A stretch of DNA of 64,000 bases from Bombyx mori (lineage: Eukaryota; Arthropoda; Insecta; Lepidoptera; Bombycidae). Where the stretch lies: assembly GCF_030269925.1 (NCBI RefSeq), contig NC_085120.1, positions 9,637,501 through 9,701,500 of the forward strand. The letters run 5' to 3'. The notes below the pieces were generated by a model. It did not search any database and was not told where the DNA came from. It was given only the letters and a program-made list of their open reading frames with translations. The translations under genes and the position numbers were made by a program. Positions within the stretch are counted from its first letter, which is position 1. The number at the start of each line of letters is the position of its first letter. This document shows, one piece after another, positions 23,965 to 35,213 of this stretch.

Positions 23965-24096
23965 TTTTTTTTTATTGCTTAGATGGATGGACGAGCTCAC
24001 AGCCCACCTGGTGTTAAGTGGTTACTGGAGCCCATAGACGTCTACAACGTAAATGCGCCACCCACCTCGAGATATAAGTTCTAAGATCTCAGTTTT
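23965..24096 (-). mobile_element. Bm1-type SINE, 5'-truncated
   Basis: Only the 3' half of the body, with a poly-T start. Confidence 0.75.
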
Positions 24097-24352
24097 CAAT
24101 TGCTAATATTACATTTTAATATACTATTCAGTGTTAATCTCTACATGCAGTTGTAGTTCTAATCTTCGCTGTTGGGTTTCACTATTCAGCCTATATAGGT
24201 ATATACCGCGAAGGCGTTTATGTTGTTCTATAAAAACAAGTCTAAGTTCACTCTTATAGTCTCAAAGGTATGACGACGTCATAACGTCAATAGGTCTCTG
24301 TAAACGTTTGAAGTCACCGTGAACTTGATTTTGACTGGACTCTTGAGTGCAG

Positions 24353-27171
24353 TTTTATCTTCTGAAGAATATGTAGCAATCGATATCATATTACTGTCTG
24401 CATACAGCTTTGACAAGGATCATTCGAACATTGAGTTCCTTCACAAGCTCCGCGGGACGATATACGCGATGGCCGAAGGCGACGACAAGCTGGACCGGGA
24501 GGCTGCGATCTACGCGACTGTATTGATACCGATTGTGTTCTTGCATAGATACCGAGACACCTGGTGTCTTCTTGAAAGGGTAAGCCGGCTGATGGCTTTG
24601 TGAACACGGTTATAGTCGCATCGTTTGATAGGGTCCAACGGTACCATGGTATTGCTTAGATGGGTGGACGAGCTCACAGCCCACCTGGTATTAAGTGGTT
24701 ACTGGAGCCCATAGACATCCACAACGTAAATGCGCCACTCACCTTGAGATATAAGTTCTAAGGTCTCAGTATAGTTACGACTCCTGCTCCACCCTTCAAA
24801 CCGAAACGCATTACTGCTTCACGGCAGAAATAGGCAGAGTAGTGGTACCTACCCGTGCGAACTCACGAGAGGTCCTACCACCAGTAATTACGCAAATTAT
24901 AATTTTGCGTGTTTGATTTTTATTCGTCAGTTTGTCTGTCAGACGGCTGTCATAACTGTATAATCTTCGACCTAATATCTCAAGGTTTAAGTATCTTCAT
25001 AGCTCACGTATAAGATAGGGTATTTATTGCTGTTCATACCCAAACGGTGTTTGTTAATTGAGTACGATTAACTATTACAGTTTCACAGAGGATTGCGCAT
25101 CTATCAAATATCACATCCCACTGAAAAGAGGATCGCACTGAAGCTACTCCAAAATCTTAAGCCAGTCGAGCATAAGGTACTTACTAAGTCATTGTAATTC
25201 AATATTTTACTGTAAGTTATTTTTTGACGTGACAACGTCTTATAATTCGACGGAAATATCACATCCCACTGAAAAGAGGATCGCACTGAAGCTACTCCAA
25301 AATCTTAAGCCAGTCGAGCATAAGGTACTTACTAAGTCATTGTAATTCAATATTTTACTGTAAGTTATTTTTTGACGTGACAACGTCTTATAATTCGACG
25401 GAGCCGGCTGCACGCACGATAAAACACATGACGCATGCGGCGTTACCTCGCTCTGAGGCGTACATGTTTTCGTCAAGTATGAAGTTCAGTGAAAAGTGAA
25501 TGTGGTTTCAATTGATTATAGCAACGATAATTGCGATAATTGAAAAATGAAACCATTCCATCAGTATTTTCTTATGACGTCGTCACGTTCAACTATCGTC
25601 AGTAAACCGACTTTACAGACAACCGATTTTTTACGTATAATATTTTTTGGACTCAAAGCCGGTAGTTTGAAAATCGATGTTCTTTATTTTTCTCAATACT
25701 AGCATTTTCTGGTGTGTTTCTACGAGAACAGGAGACGAGCGCATCCCCGTATTTATTTATTTACTAGCTGACCCGGCAGACTTCGTAGTGCTTCAATCGA
25801 TAAACAAAAGACCTAAACTTTTGTATAAAATAAACTTAAAACAAACAAAAGGAATCCGTCCGACGGGGGACACATCAAAGGAAAAACAAAATCGTTATTT
25901 TTATTTAATTCCGAGCATTTTCATATTTATCTACCTTTTAAACCTTCTCTGGATTTCCACGAATAATTCAAGACAAAAATTAGCCAAATCGGTCCTGCCG
26001 TTCTAGAGTTTTAGCGAGACTAACATACATACATACATATAACAAAAATAAACACAACTCTATGGCTATACGGAATTCCAAAATGGATATACCCATCCAA
26101 CGTTATAGTGGCAGCGATATAAAAAAAAAACAAAGTTTTTGTATCCATCAATAAATGTTTTTCGATGCATAATCGGATGCACAAGCTTCTTGTGTTTATT
26201 TATTTATTTATTTAGACACACCAACAGCAATACACACAAAACATTCAAGCTTAAAATTAACATGTATATAATTAAGTACTGGTATGTAAGCCAGTTACAG
26301 GCATGTACAGCGTAATAATAATAATACATAATGTTGATTGGTTAGTGAGGCTCATAGACGTCACAACGCGAATGCTACCGCTAACTTTGAAGCCTGAAGT
26401 CGAATTTTCAATTGAATATGCAATTTCAAAAAGGGCACATGTCGCATATTTTGTCAAATACGTTTTTTCATATTATACATGTAGTTTTGAGGCTTACCTA
26501 CACCCATTTTATAATAATTCCAGTAATTTTCAATTTCTAATTAACACTAAAATTTAACTCAAAAGTTAATATTTTAAATTTTACACTGCTTTAGAAAATA
26601 ATAAGTTTTTTTTTTCATTTCCTGAACATTTTACATTTTCAGAGATGTGCCCTTTTCGAAATTGCATATTCAATTATATTGAACATATGTCCTACCCTAG
26701 AAATTGGAAAGCAGAATTCTTCGCGTCTAAATTAGGCAGGCAGGGAGGACCAGTACCCGCTGGTCGGTTTCAAGGTGTACTCCTTGTTATATTGTGCGAT
26801 GACTGTGGAAAGAGATGAGGCGGCTATATGCCTTACTTTTAAGCGCTATGCTATGCTTTTATGCGGTAGGCAGCGGCTTGGCTCTGCGCCTGGCATTGCT
26901 GAAGTCCATGCGCGACGGTAACCACTCACCATTAGGTGGGCCGTGCGCTCGCCTGCCTACAAGGACAATAAAAAAAATATGCGACTTAAAATCCACACAG
27001 CCAAATCCAATAAACTTACCATTTTTATTCGTAGATCCGTTCCTTCATCTCTGATCTGCCGGGATCTCCTCCCGTCACTCGTACGTCTCATCCTCGTCTA
27101 GAAACGGATGACGAGGAGCTATACGATCGGAAGGACGTTAAATATTTGAAAGAACTAATAAAAAATCTTGG
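24353..27171 (+). CDS. Internal exons of an unrecognised gene (three consecutive, in phase)
   Basis: Exons 24353-24579, 25081-25176 and 27035-27171 all have AG and GT borders. The second and third join in phase 0 to the first: 227 nt beginning with two bases of a split codon, then 96, then 137 nt leaving phase 2. The protein segments include SFDKDHSNIEFLHKLRG and DREAAIYATVLIPIVFLHRY in the first, TEKRIALKLLQNLKPVEHK in the second, and ETDDEELYDRKDVKYLKEL in the third. It looks like a soluble, largely helical protein; the first and last exons are missing. The second exon lies partly inside an exact 148-bp tandem duplication. SINE and LINE fragments fill the introns. Function unknown. Confidence 0.5.
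24650..24925 (-). mobile_element. Bm1-type SINE, body plus AATTATAATTTTGCG linker
   Basis: Begins in the intron about 70 bp after the exon that ends at 24579. Confidence 0.8.
25106..25401. repeat. Exact 148-bp head-to-tail tandem duplication
   Basis: 25106-25253 is repeated at 25254-25401; I saw no difference between the copies. Each copy holds the 3' 71 nt of a coding exon, its splice donor (AAG/GTACTT) and intron sequence to AATTCGACGG. The second copy has no acceptor AG at its start, so it should behave as intron. Confidence 0.9.
25765..26045 (+). repeat. Dispersed repeat family R-b
   Basis: CTAGCTGACCCGGCAGACTT ... TTTTAGCGAGACTAAC. A second copy lies at 36473-36760. Likely a truncated LINE or SINE. 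Confidence 0.7.
26407..26684. repeat. Inverted-repeat (foldback) element
   Basis: Arms near 26407-26442 and 26643-26684 pair as CAATTGAATATGCAATTTC then AAAAGGGCACAT and its inverse, enclosing about 200 bp of AT-rich DNA. Confidence 0.6.
26865..26977 (+). mobile_element. LINE tail of the third family
   Basis: GCGGTAGGCAGCGGCTTGGC to GACAATAAAA, matching the tail of the fragment inserted in the gypsy pol. Confidence 0.75.
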
Positions 27172-28034
27172 GTAATCATTTCTCATTTTCTTTTATTTCT
27201 TAAAAAAATTCTTTTGTAAACATATTACTGCTCATAATATTAGGAGCCCATAAGGACGTGGCACCACTTTCTTCGAGATAGAAATAGCACTTTCATTGGC
27301 CGTGCAAGTTGCAAATCGAACCGCATGAGAATTTCGCGACAGTAATACCAAAGACTGTATTTGCGCATGCCCGTTAGTTAAGGGCAGTTAGTAAACCATC
27401 GTTATAAGAAGACCTGTTAAGTGTTTTTCTACTAATATTATAAACTAGCCGTACTCGCCCGCTTCGCTGGGCATTTAAAATTAATATTATTATTTTTTGT
27501 CATTATTATTAGGAAGCCCAACGCTCATATAAATATTAGCCTATCCATTAATGGACTACAGGGTTACCAAGTTTCAAGTAAATCGGGTGCATGGTTCAGT
27601 AGTTATAACGGAACATCCGTAAAAACCACTGTAGATTTATATTATAGATGTGAAAGTTTGTGAAGACGTTTGTTGCTCAATAGCCCTTGAAGCCGTTGTA
27701 AATACTGATTTGGAATTGAAAATTGGCCCATAGAAAGACCGTTTCTGGTTTTAAAACACAGAATACTTTTTATTCCGGTAACGAGTTTTTTTGTTTTTTT
27801 TGTTTTATGATTGAAGGATTACTGGTGGCCCGGAGGCCTTTCCAGTTTCACCAGGACAGGTGGGCGAGCAAAGGCTCAGCCAGGAGGGGTGGGATTTGCT
27901 AACAGCTACCCGAGCGCCTCCGAAGGAGACCTAACAACTCAAGAGTAGCTGCTTCGCGAATGAATCTACTACCGGATCGGAATCGCGACCCGCTGAGAAG
28001 ATCCGGCGAGAAACTCAGCGAGCTGATTCATGGG

Positions 28035-30890
28035 TTAGGTTGCACGGCGAACTCTTTGTCGAGTTCCACGAGTACGGTTACCGAGGTCCCTAAGCCTGCT
28101 CCTAGAGCTGAAGGCGTCTAGTGCAAAGGTTATTGGATCTGATGGATCCGTAAGGACGTGTCTAGGGCGTCGACGGTGATTGGCTCCTGCATGATCAGGA
28201 TTCGGGGAGTAGTCAGCGGCGGCTACGATAAGGCGATTATCATGACGCATAGCCTTATCGAAGTACCGTTCCGACGCTGACTTCATGTATTTCTGTATAG
28301 ATTCGAGGCCCAGGTCGTCGTGTAGGTCAACGTTCCTCACGAACCACGGAGCTGCGACGGCTAACCTGCAAAAGCGGGATTGTAGAGATTGAAGGGTGTG
28401 TATGTGTGTGCGGGCCGCGTGAGCGAACACCACACTCGCGTAAGTCATGACGGGCCTTATGCAAGTTTTGTAAAGTGTCACCTTGTTCCGAAGGGACATT
28501 TTACTCCGCTTACAGATCATGGGGTAGAGTCTACCGAGAATAAACGCGGCACGGTCACGGACTGATTTTATATGCGGGCGGAATGTCATCGATGCATCCA
28601 GGGTAACGCCCAGGTACTTGACCTTCCTGACCCAGGGTATGGATTGACTAAAGAGAGTAATCGGGGGTGTGAGATTCCTCCTCCTAATACGGGAGGAAAT
28701 CCGTGTGGAGCTTCCCCTCTGAAATAGCACCGCAGTACTTTTCGCTGGGTTGATGTCTATGCGCCATTTTCGGAACCACTGTTCTAGGGCTAGGGCTTCG
28801 CTCTGAAGCTTCTTCGCGATTAGGGACTTGTTTCTACTGGAATAGTAAACAGTCGTGTCGTCGGCGAATAAGGCTAAATGGGTCGGCGGCGACCGGGGAA
28901 TATCGTTAACGAATAAGCTAAATAGGAGGGGTGAGAGGCCTTGCGGGACTCCAGCTGTGAGAGGTCGTGGGGAGGAGCGGGTTCCCTCGACTCGATATCG
29001 AAAAGAGCGGTTCGACAAGAAGTCCCGTATGATGAGCACGAGACTATCCGGCACACCCATGTTGAATAGTTTGAAAATCAAACCGTTGTGCCAGACTTTG
29101 TCGAACGCTTTTGCGACGTCGAAGAAGAGAGCTCCCGTGTATAACGGTTTTGGTCGATTAAGCCCCACAAGAATGTGCTCCGTGAGGCGGTGCACCTGTT
29201 GAACGCATGAGTGATTTGTACGGAATCCGAATTGTTCATCGATGAGAATGCCCTTGGATGAGACGAAGTCTCTGAGGCGTTTGTAGAGCAGACGCTCATA
29301 CAGTTTGCCTAGAGACATGAGGAGGCTGATCGGGCGGTAGCTCGTCGGATGATTTTTTGGTTTACCGGGTTCATGTATGCCGATAACGTCCGCTTCTTTC
29401 CACACCGCGGAAAAGATACAGTTCGCCATAGCGGCATTGAAAATAGATGCCAACATCACGATGAGTTGGACGGGTAGAAGTTTAATAACGCGGTTGGATA
29501 TACCGTCGGAACCGGGAGCCTTGCGAGGACGTAGGTCTTTGATCAAGTCTTTAACTTCCATCGGGGTGACGGGTGGTAACGCATCCGAGGGTGGCAAGGA
29601 GGCTCTGCGTTCTACCTCACTGTCTACTAATTCTACATGAACAGGGTCCACGGATTGAGTGCTGGGCGTACACTAGGTTTGCAATGTATCGGCCAGCAGC
29701 TCTGCTTTTTCGTCATCATCGAACGCCGCGAGTCGGCCTGAGGGGCCTACGAGGGGGGGCATAGTTACTACCGTATCCGATTTGAGAGTACGAGCTAAGC
29801 GGTAGTAAGACCTTTGGGAGGGCGCGAGTCCTTCTAAGAAATCAGACCATCTGGCATCTCGGACTTCGGCGATGCGAGACTTTACGTCGCGTTGTAGGGC
29901 ACGCATTCGAGTACGATTTTCTGCCTGTCGTAGGCGCGTATTGAGGCGTTCTTAGCTCTTAGGAGCTCCCTAATATCGTCGGACAATTTGAAGCGGTGAA
30001 GGAAGTCCTCCGCTACAACTTGTTTCGATGACCTATCTAATGTCGAGGTGATGTGTGACGTTAAGATGTCTATGGCTTCAGCGGTATCCTGAGGAGACGG
30101 GGTAGAGTCCGGGCTAAACGGGAGCGATGGTGGATCAGATTCAGCCAGGCTGACGCCCAGCGTGTGCCAATCCACCACAGTCCTCGTGACGGGAACGGAA
30201 TCGGGAGCGCAACCGAGCTTCATAACGACGGGACGGTGGTCTGAATCTAACTCTGAAACTACTTCGATCGAGTGTAAGCGCAGAGTTACGTTTTTTAATA
30301 ACGCTATATCGAGTATATCCGGGCCATGCGCGATATTTAGCGGGTAGTGAGTCGGGGTTAGCGACGATATCGAAGGCGAGATCATCAACTAACGCGTCAA
30401 GCCGCCTGCCATTCGGGGTTGTGGTGTGTGAGTTCCACCTTATGTGTTTACAATTTAGGTCGCCCGCCAGAATGACAGAGCTTCCCATGCCGAGCAGCGC
30501 CTCGATATCACTGCTTAGAACGATCTTATCCGGTGGAAGATAAACGGACGAGATAACGATCGGCGCGTGTCCCGTCAGTGAGATTCGGCACACTGATTCT
30601 TCGATATTAGCGAGCGCAGGAGGATCGAGCGGGACGCAATGCAGGGCTCTTATATAATAAATGACGGTGCCACCACCACGAGCAGAGAGCCTGTCGTTCC
30701 TGACCATGTTATAGTTCGCGATTTTAGGGTCACGGCGCGCGGGCTTAAGTAGGGTCTCCTGCACTAAAAATATATCAATTTGATGGTCACGCAAAAAGTC
30801 AGAAACCTGATCACGTTGATTTGCGAGACCGTAAGCGTTAAAAAATCCTATCGTTACGGATAGGGGCTTTATTCTACTTATATACGCCAT
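28035..30890 (-). pseudogene. LINE copy 2 ORF2, endonuclease/reverse transcriptase, frameshifted
   Basis: The endonuclease starts at ATG 30890 (DIFLVQETLLKP, VILAGDLNCKH). The frame shifts near 30.37, 29.89 and 29.66 kb. The RT part, 29651-28035, stays open for 538 codons with RPRKAPGSDG, DVAKAFDKVWH, a slightly shortened AGVPQG-LSPLLFSL and the catalytic FADDTTVYY. One serine is missing from the PQGS motif. The protein ends near RQRVRRAT. Confidence 0.85.
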
Positions 30891-30893
30891 TGA

Positions 30894-32368
30894 TTATCGG
30901 CGGAGTGAGGAGAGGACGTACGTATTTAATGACGCGTATACGTCGGCGTATTCCTGCACAACGGCGATAAAGTGTTGAGCAGTGGAGGCAGCGCGAATGG
31001 CGTCGCCCAAAGCGTTAACGCGCTCAAAGTTGATCGACTGAAAGAAGTCGATCGCTAAGGCGAGATTTTCGGACGCGGTCGGAGGGCAAGTCGCGGGAGA
31101 GGGACGAGTCGCGGAGGAGGGAGTTGTAGCCGTGTTCGTGTACGGCAGCGGTTTCGCCCAGGCCGAGACACTGGGCACCGCCGCCGGAACGAACGCTGGC
31201 TTAGCCTGCGACGCAGAGGGTACCGAGGCTTTGATGTCTGGGCCGGAAGCTCGGAGGCGGTTTTGGCGGGCGACGCGGCGATTTATTTTCGGGGCTCGGG
31301 GGCATCCGCGGTAATTTGCGGGGTGACCCTGTGTTCGACACAGGACGCAGCTAGGCGGTTCCGTCGCGGTTTTTTGATCGCGAGTGCATAGGGCCGTGGC
31401 GTGATCGCCTAAGCACTTGACGCATCGGGGGCGCGCGTGACAGTTACGGGAAGAATGCCCGTATAATTGGCAGTTATGGCACTGGCTAGGTGTGCCTTTC
31501 TTGTGTGGGGTTTCGACTGCGATTCCGGAAAGGCTACAGACCGTTCGGATGTTGAATATTTGCTTACCCTCGGGGGTAGGCTGGAGGGCGACGAGAACCA
31601 TATTATATGGCTCCCTTCCGCGGCCTGTGTGCATGCGGTGTACGGAGTTAACCGGTAGGCCTTGTTCGAGAAGGTCGGCTTTGACTAGCTCGGCATCCAA
31701 CTCTTTAGGGATGCCACGTATGACGGCACGGAGTTCGCGCTCCTCCTGGAGCGTATACGTGTGGAAACTTATACGCTCCTTACGGAGGTAAGAAGAGAGG
31801 GCCCTATGGTCGTCGGGTGTTCGAACCTTAATTTGAATGCCGTTCGCGAGGTTAAGGCTGCCTTCTGCTTCCTTCAAGCTGCCTTCTCCTGAAGGATTAC
31901 CGGGGGAGGGGTCTGGGTTTTATTTTGTGCCACCGGACGCGGCGACGGAGTGGCACGGGCTGGAGGCGCAACGGGAGTCTGAGGGCGGGGGCGCGACGCG
32001 TTCGCGGCTTTGCTAATTTTAGCGGCCGCGGGAGCTCGAGACTCCGCGGCACGCTTCTTACCCTTCTGTACCAGGGTGAATCCATCCGTCGATGAGGCGG
32101 GGGCGAGGTCGACCTCCATGTCCGAGTCAGAGTCGGAGCACGAGGAGGCGGGTGCAGGCGACCTACGAGTAGGTGTTTTGGAGGGCGCGACGGAGGCCGC
32201 GGATGATCGCGCTGCTGGAACGGTAACCACGGCGGACGACGCAGCAGTTTTACTCGCCAGTATAGGCGACGCGGGAACGGCAGGCACGACGGAGGCTTCG
32301 GTGCTCGATGCAGAAGCTTTGCACGCAGGTACAAGCGACGCAGGAGCAGCGAGCTCGGCGGAGTCCAC
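30894..32368 (-). pseudogene. LINE copy 2 ORF1, gag-like, frameshifted
   Basis: The N-terminal Ala/Ser/Pro-rich part (32368-31874) and the C-terminal part (31877-30894) are in different frames that meet near 31.87 kb. The C-terminal part keeps the pre-knuckle domain (ELRAVIRGIPKELDAELVK) and knuckles CHNCQLYGHSSRNC, CVKCLGDHATALC and CVLCRTQGHPANYRGC. It stops 3 nt before the ORF2 ATG. Confidence 0.8.
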
Positions 32369-32539
32369 GAGAGGGCTCGCGGTGTGATCGGCCTTGAAGG
32401 CCTGAAACTCGGAAGTGAGCTTTGGGTAGCGAAGCCGGAGAAATTCCGCAAATACAGCGAGGCCCCAACTTCTCGGACCTGAGCGGTTCTATTGAACACA
32501 GGTGGCGATGCGGCACGATTACTACAGGACAAAGAAAAA

Positions 32540-32700
32540 ACACAACAAAACGGAAATAACAAAAAGAAACAAAACAATTAAACACTTCCAGGAAAACAGT
32601 TTGTCGGCAGATGTACCACGAACACAGAAATAACAAAAGGAAACAAAACAAATAAAAACTTCCAGGAAAAACACTTGGTCGGCAGATGTACCACGAACAC
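32540..32700 (-). repeat. Tandem units in the LINE copy 2 5' leader
   Basis: A unit of roughly 80-90 bp containing GGAAATAACAAAA/AAACAAAACA, CTTCCAGGAAAA and TCGGCAGATGTACCACGAAC occurs about twice at 32540-32620 and 32620-32700. It is unrelated in sequence to the leader repeats of copy 1. Confidence 0.6.
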
Positions 32701-33410
32701 AGGCCGCGCGAACAATGGCCGGGCTAACAAAAGCCGGGCGATCGAGTGGTCGATGAGCACGTCCGCACGTGACGGGTGCCTCTATCGGAATGGCCGGTAA
32801 CGAGTTCCCCTGGGACAAAAGAATGTCGCATCCGGATACGACAAACGAAGCGAAAACGTGCCACCTAGTGAATGTGAGCCGCAACTACTCGTGAAACATG
32901 GGCTCACTTCGGGTAGTGTGCTTCAGAGCCCCCCAACTGCAATACTTTAAGACAAATATTTTTTTTGTTTGGAAACTAGCGACATCTTGTAGTGGATGCC
33001 CCTAAACTTATATGTTTTTAAAGTTAAGGCATTTAATTATTGTACAAGTAAACACAGAAAATAAAAAAAAAAATCAATCATACAAGTTTTTATTTGTTAT
33101 AGACAAATTGATTAAATTTTTTCAATTTATGGTTTCTGAAAATTTATAAAATTCTTAATTAAAAATAAAATATAGGATAGGCAATTGATGTTACTGCCAT
33201 TTACAGGAGCAATGAGAAACTAATCGAAACGAAGCCATCTAGTGGCCGACGCCCGTGAACGTTTTTGTTGAGTGCTTGAATTGTTTATCTATAACTAATT
33301 TATGTGTATTATCTATGGTGTGCTTTGGTAGAATCGAGGTGTCATCGCTCGAGTGGAATCGAAATACATTCGTTGCCTGACTTAGGAAGAGTGAAGACGT
33401 CTCGGAACTT

Positions 33411-33522
33411 TTTTTATTTTTTTTTTTATTGCTTAGATGGGTGGAAGAGCTCACAGCCCACCTGGTGTTAAGTGGTTACTGGAGCCCATAGACATCTACA
33501 ACGTAAATGCCCCACCCACCTT
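33411..33522 (-). mobile_element. Bm1-type SINE, 5'-truncated
   Basis: 3' half of the body only; ends abruptly at CCACCCACCTTG. Confidence 0.75.
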
Positions 33523-34017
33523 GTCATCGTTTCGTTCTTGCCAATCTTTTTACACGATTACCCACCATACGCCCACCATGTCAAGAAACAGTCAAGATAT
33601 TGGCATATTCTGCGACCAGTAAATGTTATTAGTATTGCGATGTAAGCCTGTTTTGCAAGGAATTCTCCCTTTCACTGCGACGTGGGATATGATGGATTAT
33701 CTACCGCCGCGGTGTTCAAGGTTCAAATTTAAGTATCCTCTCCTCCCTTAATATTATAAATGTAGTATTATCAAAAACAAATTTGCACGTTTCTCACTAA
33801 ATCGAGCATAATCCGTTACCCGAATTTGACTACAGTTTTATCTTGGGAACGTTACTGCTTACGCGGACTAAAAGCTAAAAAATAGTTACTTTATAAAAAA
33901 ATAATAGGGCTTTTAACAGTCTTATATACATATAACGGGCATATAAAGATCCAATAACTCGAGAATAAGACCGTCATCTATTTTTCTTGAGATATATTTT
34001 ACGTTTTACATTTACCT

Positions 34018-34258
34018 TACTGGTGGTAGGACCTCTTGTCAGTCCGCGCGGGTAGGTACCACCACCCTGCCTATTTCTGCCGTGAAGCAGTAATGCGTTT
34101 CGGTTTGAAGGGTGGGGTAGCCGTTGTAACTATACTTGAGACCTTAGATCGTATATCTCAAGGTGAGTGGCGCATTTGTAGATGTCTATGGGCTCCAGTA
34201 ACCACTTAACACCAGATGAACTGTGAGCTCGTCCACTCATCTAAGCAATAGAAAAAAA
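34018..34258 (+). mobile_element. Bm1-type SINE, body only
   Basis: TACTGGTGGTAGGACC to CTAAGCAATAGAAAAA. Confidence 0.8.
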
Positions 34259-34463
34259 TATATTCCATCAGAGCGAATTTATCAACATTCAAATTATTGT
34301 CTCTTCTTAATTTGATTAGTTTGTACTCCTAATTATTGTTAACTCAATTTATGTTTTCCTATTATTATCGTTGTCATTGGGACTTATGATCTGGAATGTA
34401 AGTGCTCAAGAGTTGTTACCAAGTAATTAGTCGGATTAAACCAGTAATCATTATATAAAAAGT

Positions 34464-34660
34464 ACTAGCGACCCGTCCTCGCTTCGCTTCCGAAACTGTA
34501 ATTTATTATTGATTTCTCCACTATTTAATGGATGTTATTATGCATATAAACCTTCCTCTTCAATCACTCTATCTATAAAAAAAAAAACACATCAAAATCC
34601 GTTGCGTAGTTTTAAAGATTTAAGCATACATAAGGATATAGGGACAGAGAAAGCGACTTT
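34464..34660 (+). repeat. Dispersed repeat family R-d
   Basis: CTTCGCTTCCGAAACTGTAA ... GGGACAGAGAAAGCGACTT. A second copy lies at 59698-59895. Confidence 0.7.
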
Positions 34661-34663
34661 CCG

Positions 34664-35077
34664 TTATCTATATATTAATACGTGAAGCAAAAACTTTGTA
34701 TCCCTTTTTACGAAAATTGCGCGAACGGAGGAGTATGAAATTTTCCACACTTATAGAGAATATAGAGAAGAAGTGCACAATGCTAATATTTTTTTAAATA
34801 ATGCATAAAAGATACATTAAATCAATAAATAAAAACATTACACAGACTACATACCATGTATTTGACGCACACACGCATGCATACTATTTATTGTCAAACT
34901 TTTGTTCTTGACGTCTGTTGTCAAATTGAGATTAAATATTGTTTGTCTTTGTTAATATTTTTTATAGTGTAGTCTTGGCGAAATTTGTTATTATAGAAGT
35001 ATAAAATACAATCATAATAGTGTACAAACTTACAATTCCAATTAATTATAGTCGAATTTCGACTACTGCGGGACCTC
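34664..35077 (-). mobile_element. Non-autonomous repeat sharing the mariner left end
   Basis: About 410 bp, nearly identical in reverse to 36987-37395 of the mariner. It begins with GAGGTCCCGCAGTAGTCGAA (minus strand, from 35077) and ends GCTTCACGTATTAATATATA. It lacks transposase and the second inverted repeat. Confidence 0.75.
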
Positions 35078-35213
35078 TAGTACTAAGTAGTGATACGAAA
35101 TAAATTAATGTTTTCACAATTATAATATATATTGTAACTTTCACAAATGTATAATATAGCAAATTGAACCTTGCAAACGTATTTTAATACCATTACCGGG
35201 ATATTTTTGTGTG

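Larger units (their letters stand above)
27788..32793 (-). mobile_element. Decayed jockey-like LINE, copy 2 (different subfamily)
   Basis: 5.0 kb on the minus strand, flanked by the 13-bp duplication CCGGTAACGAGTT at 27775-27787 and 32794-32806. It has the same order as copy 1: 5' leader with tandem units, gag-like ORF1, endonuclease-RT ORF2 and 3' UTR. Its 3' UTR (CACCAGGACAGGTGGGCGAG region) differs from copy 1 and defines a second tail family, also found at 3.9-4.2, 22.6-22.9, 46.3-46.6 and 55.7-56.0 kb. Several frameshifts make it inactive. Confidence 0.88.
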
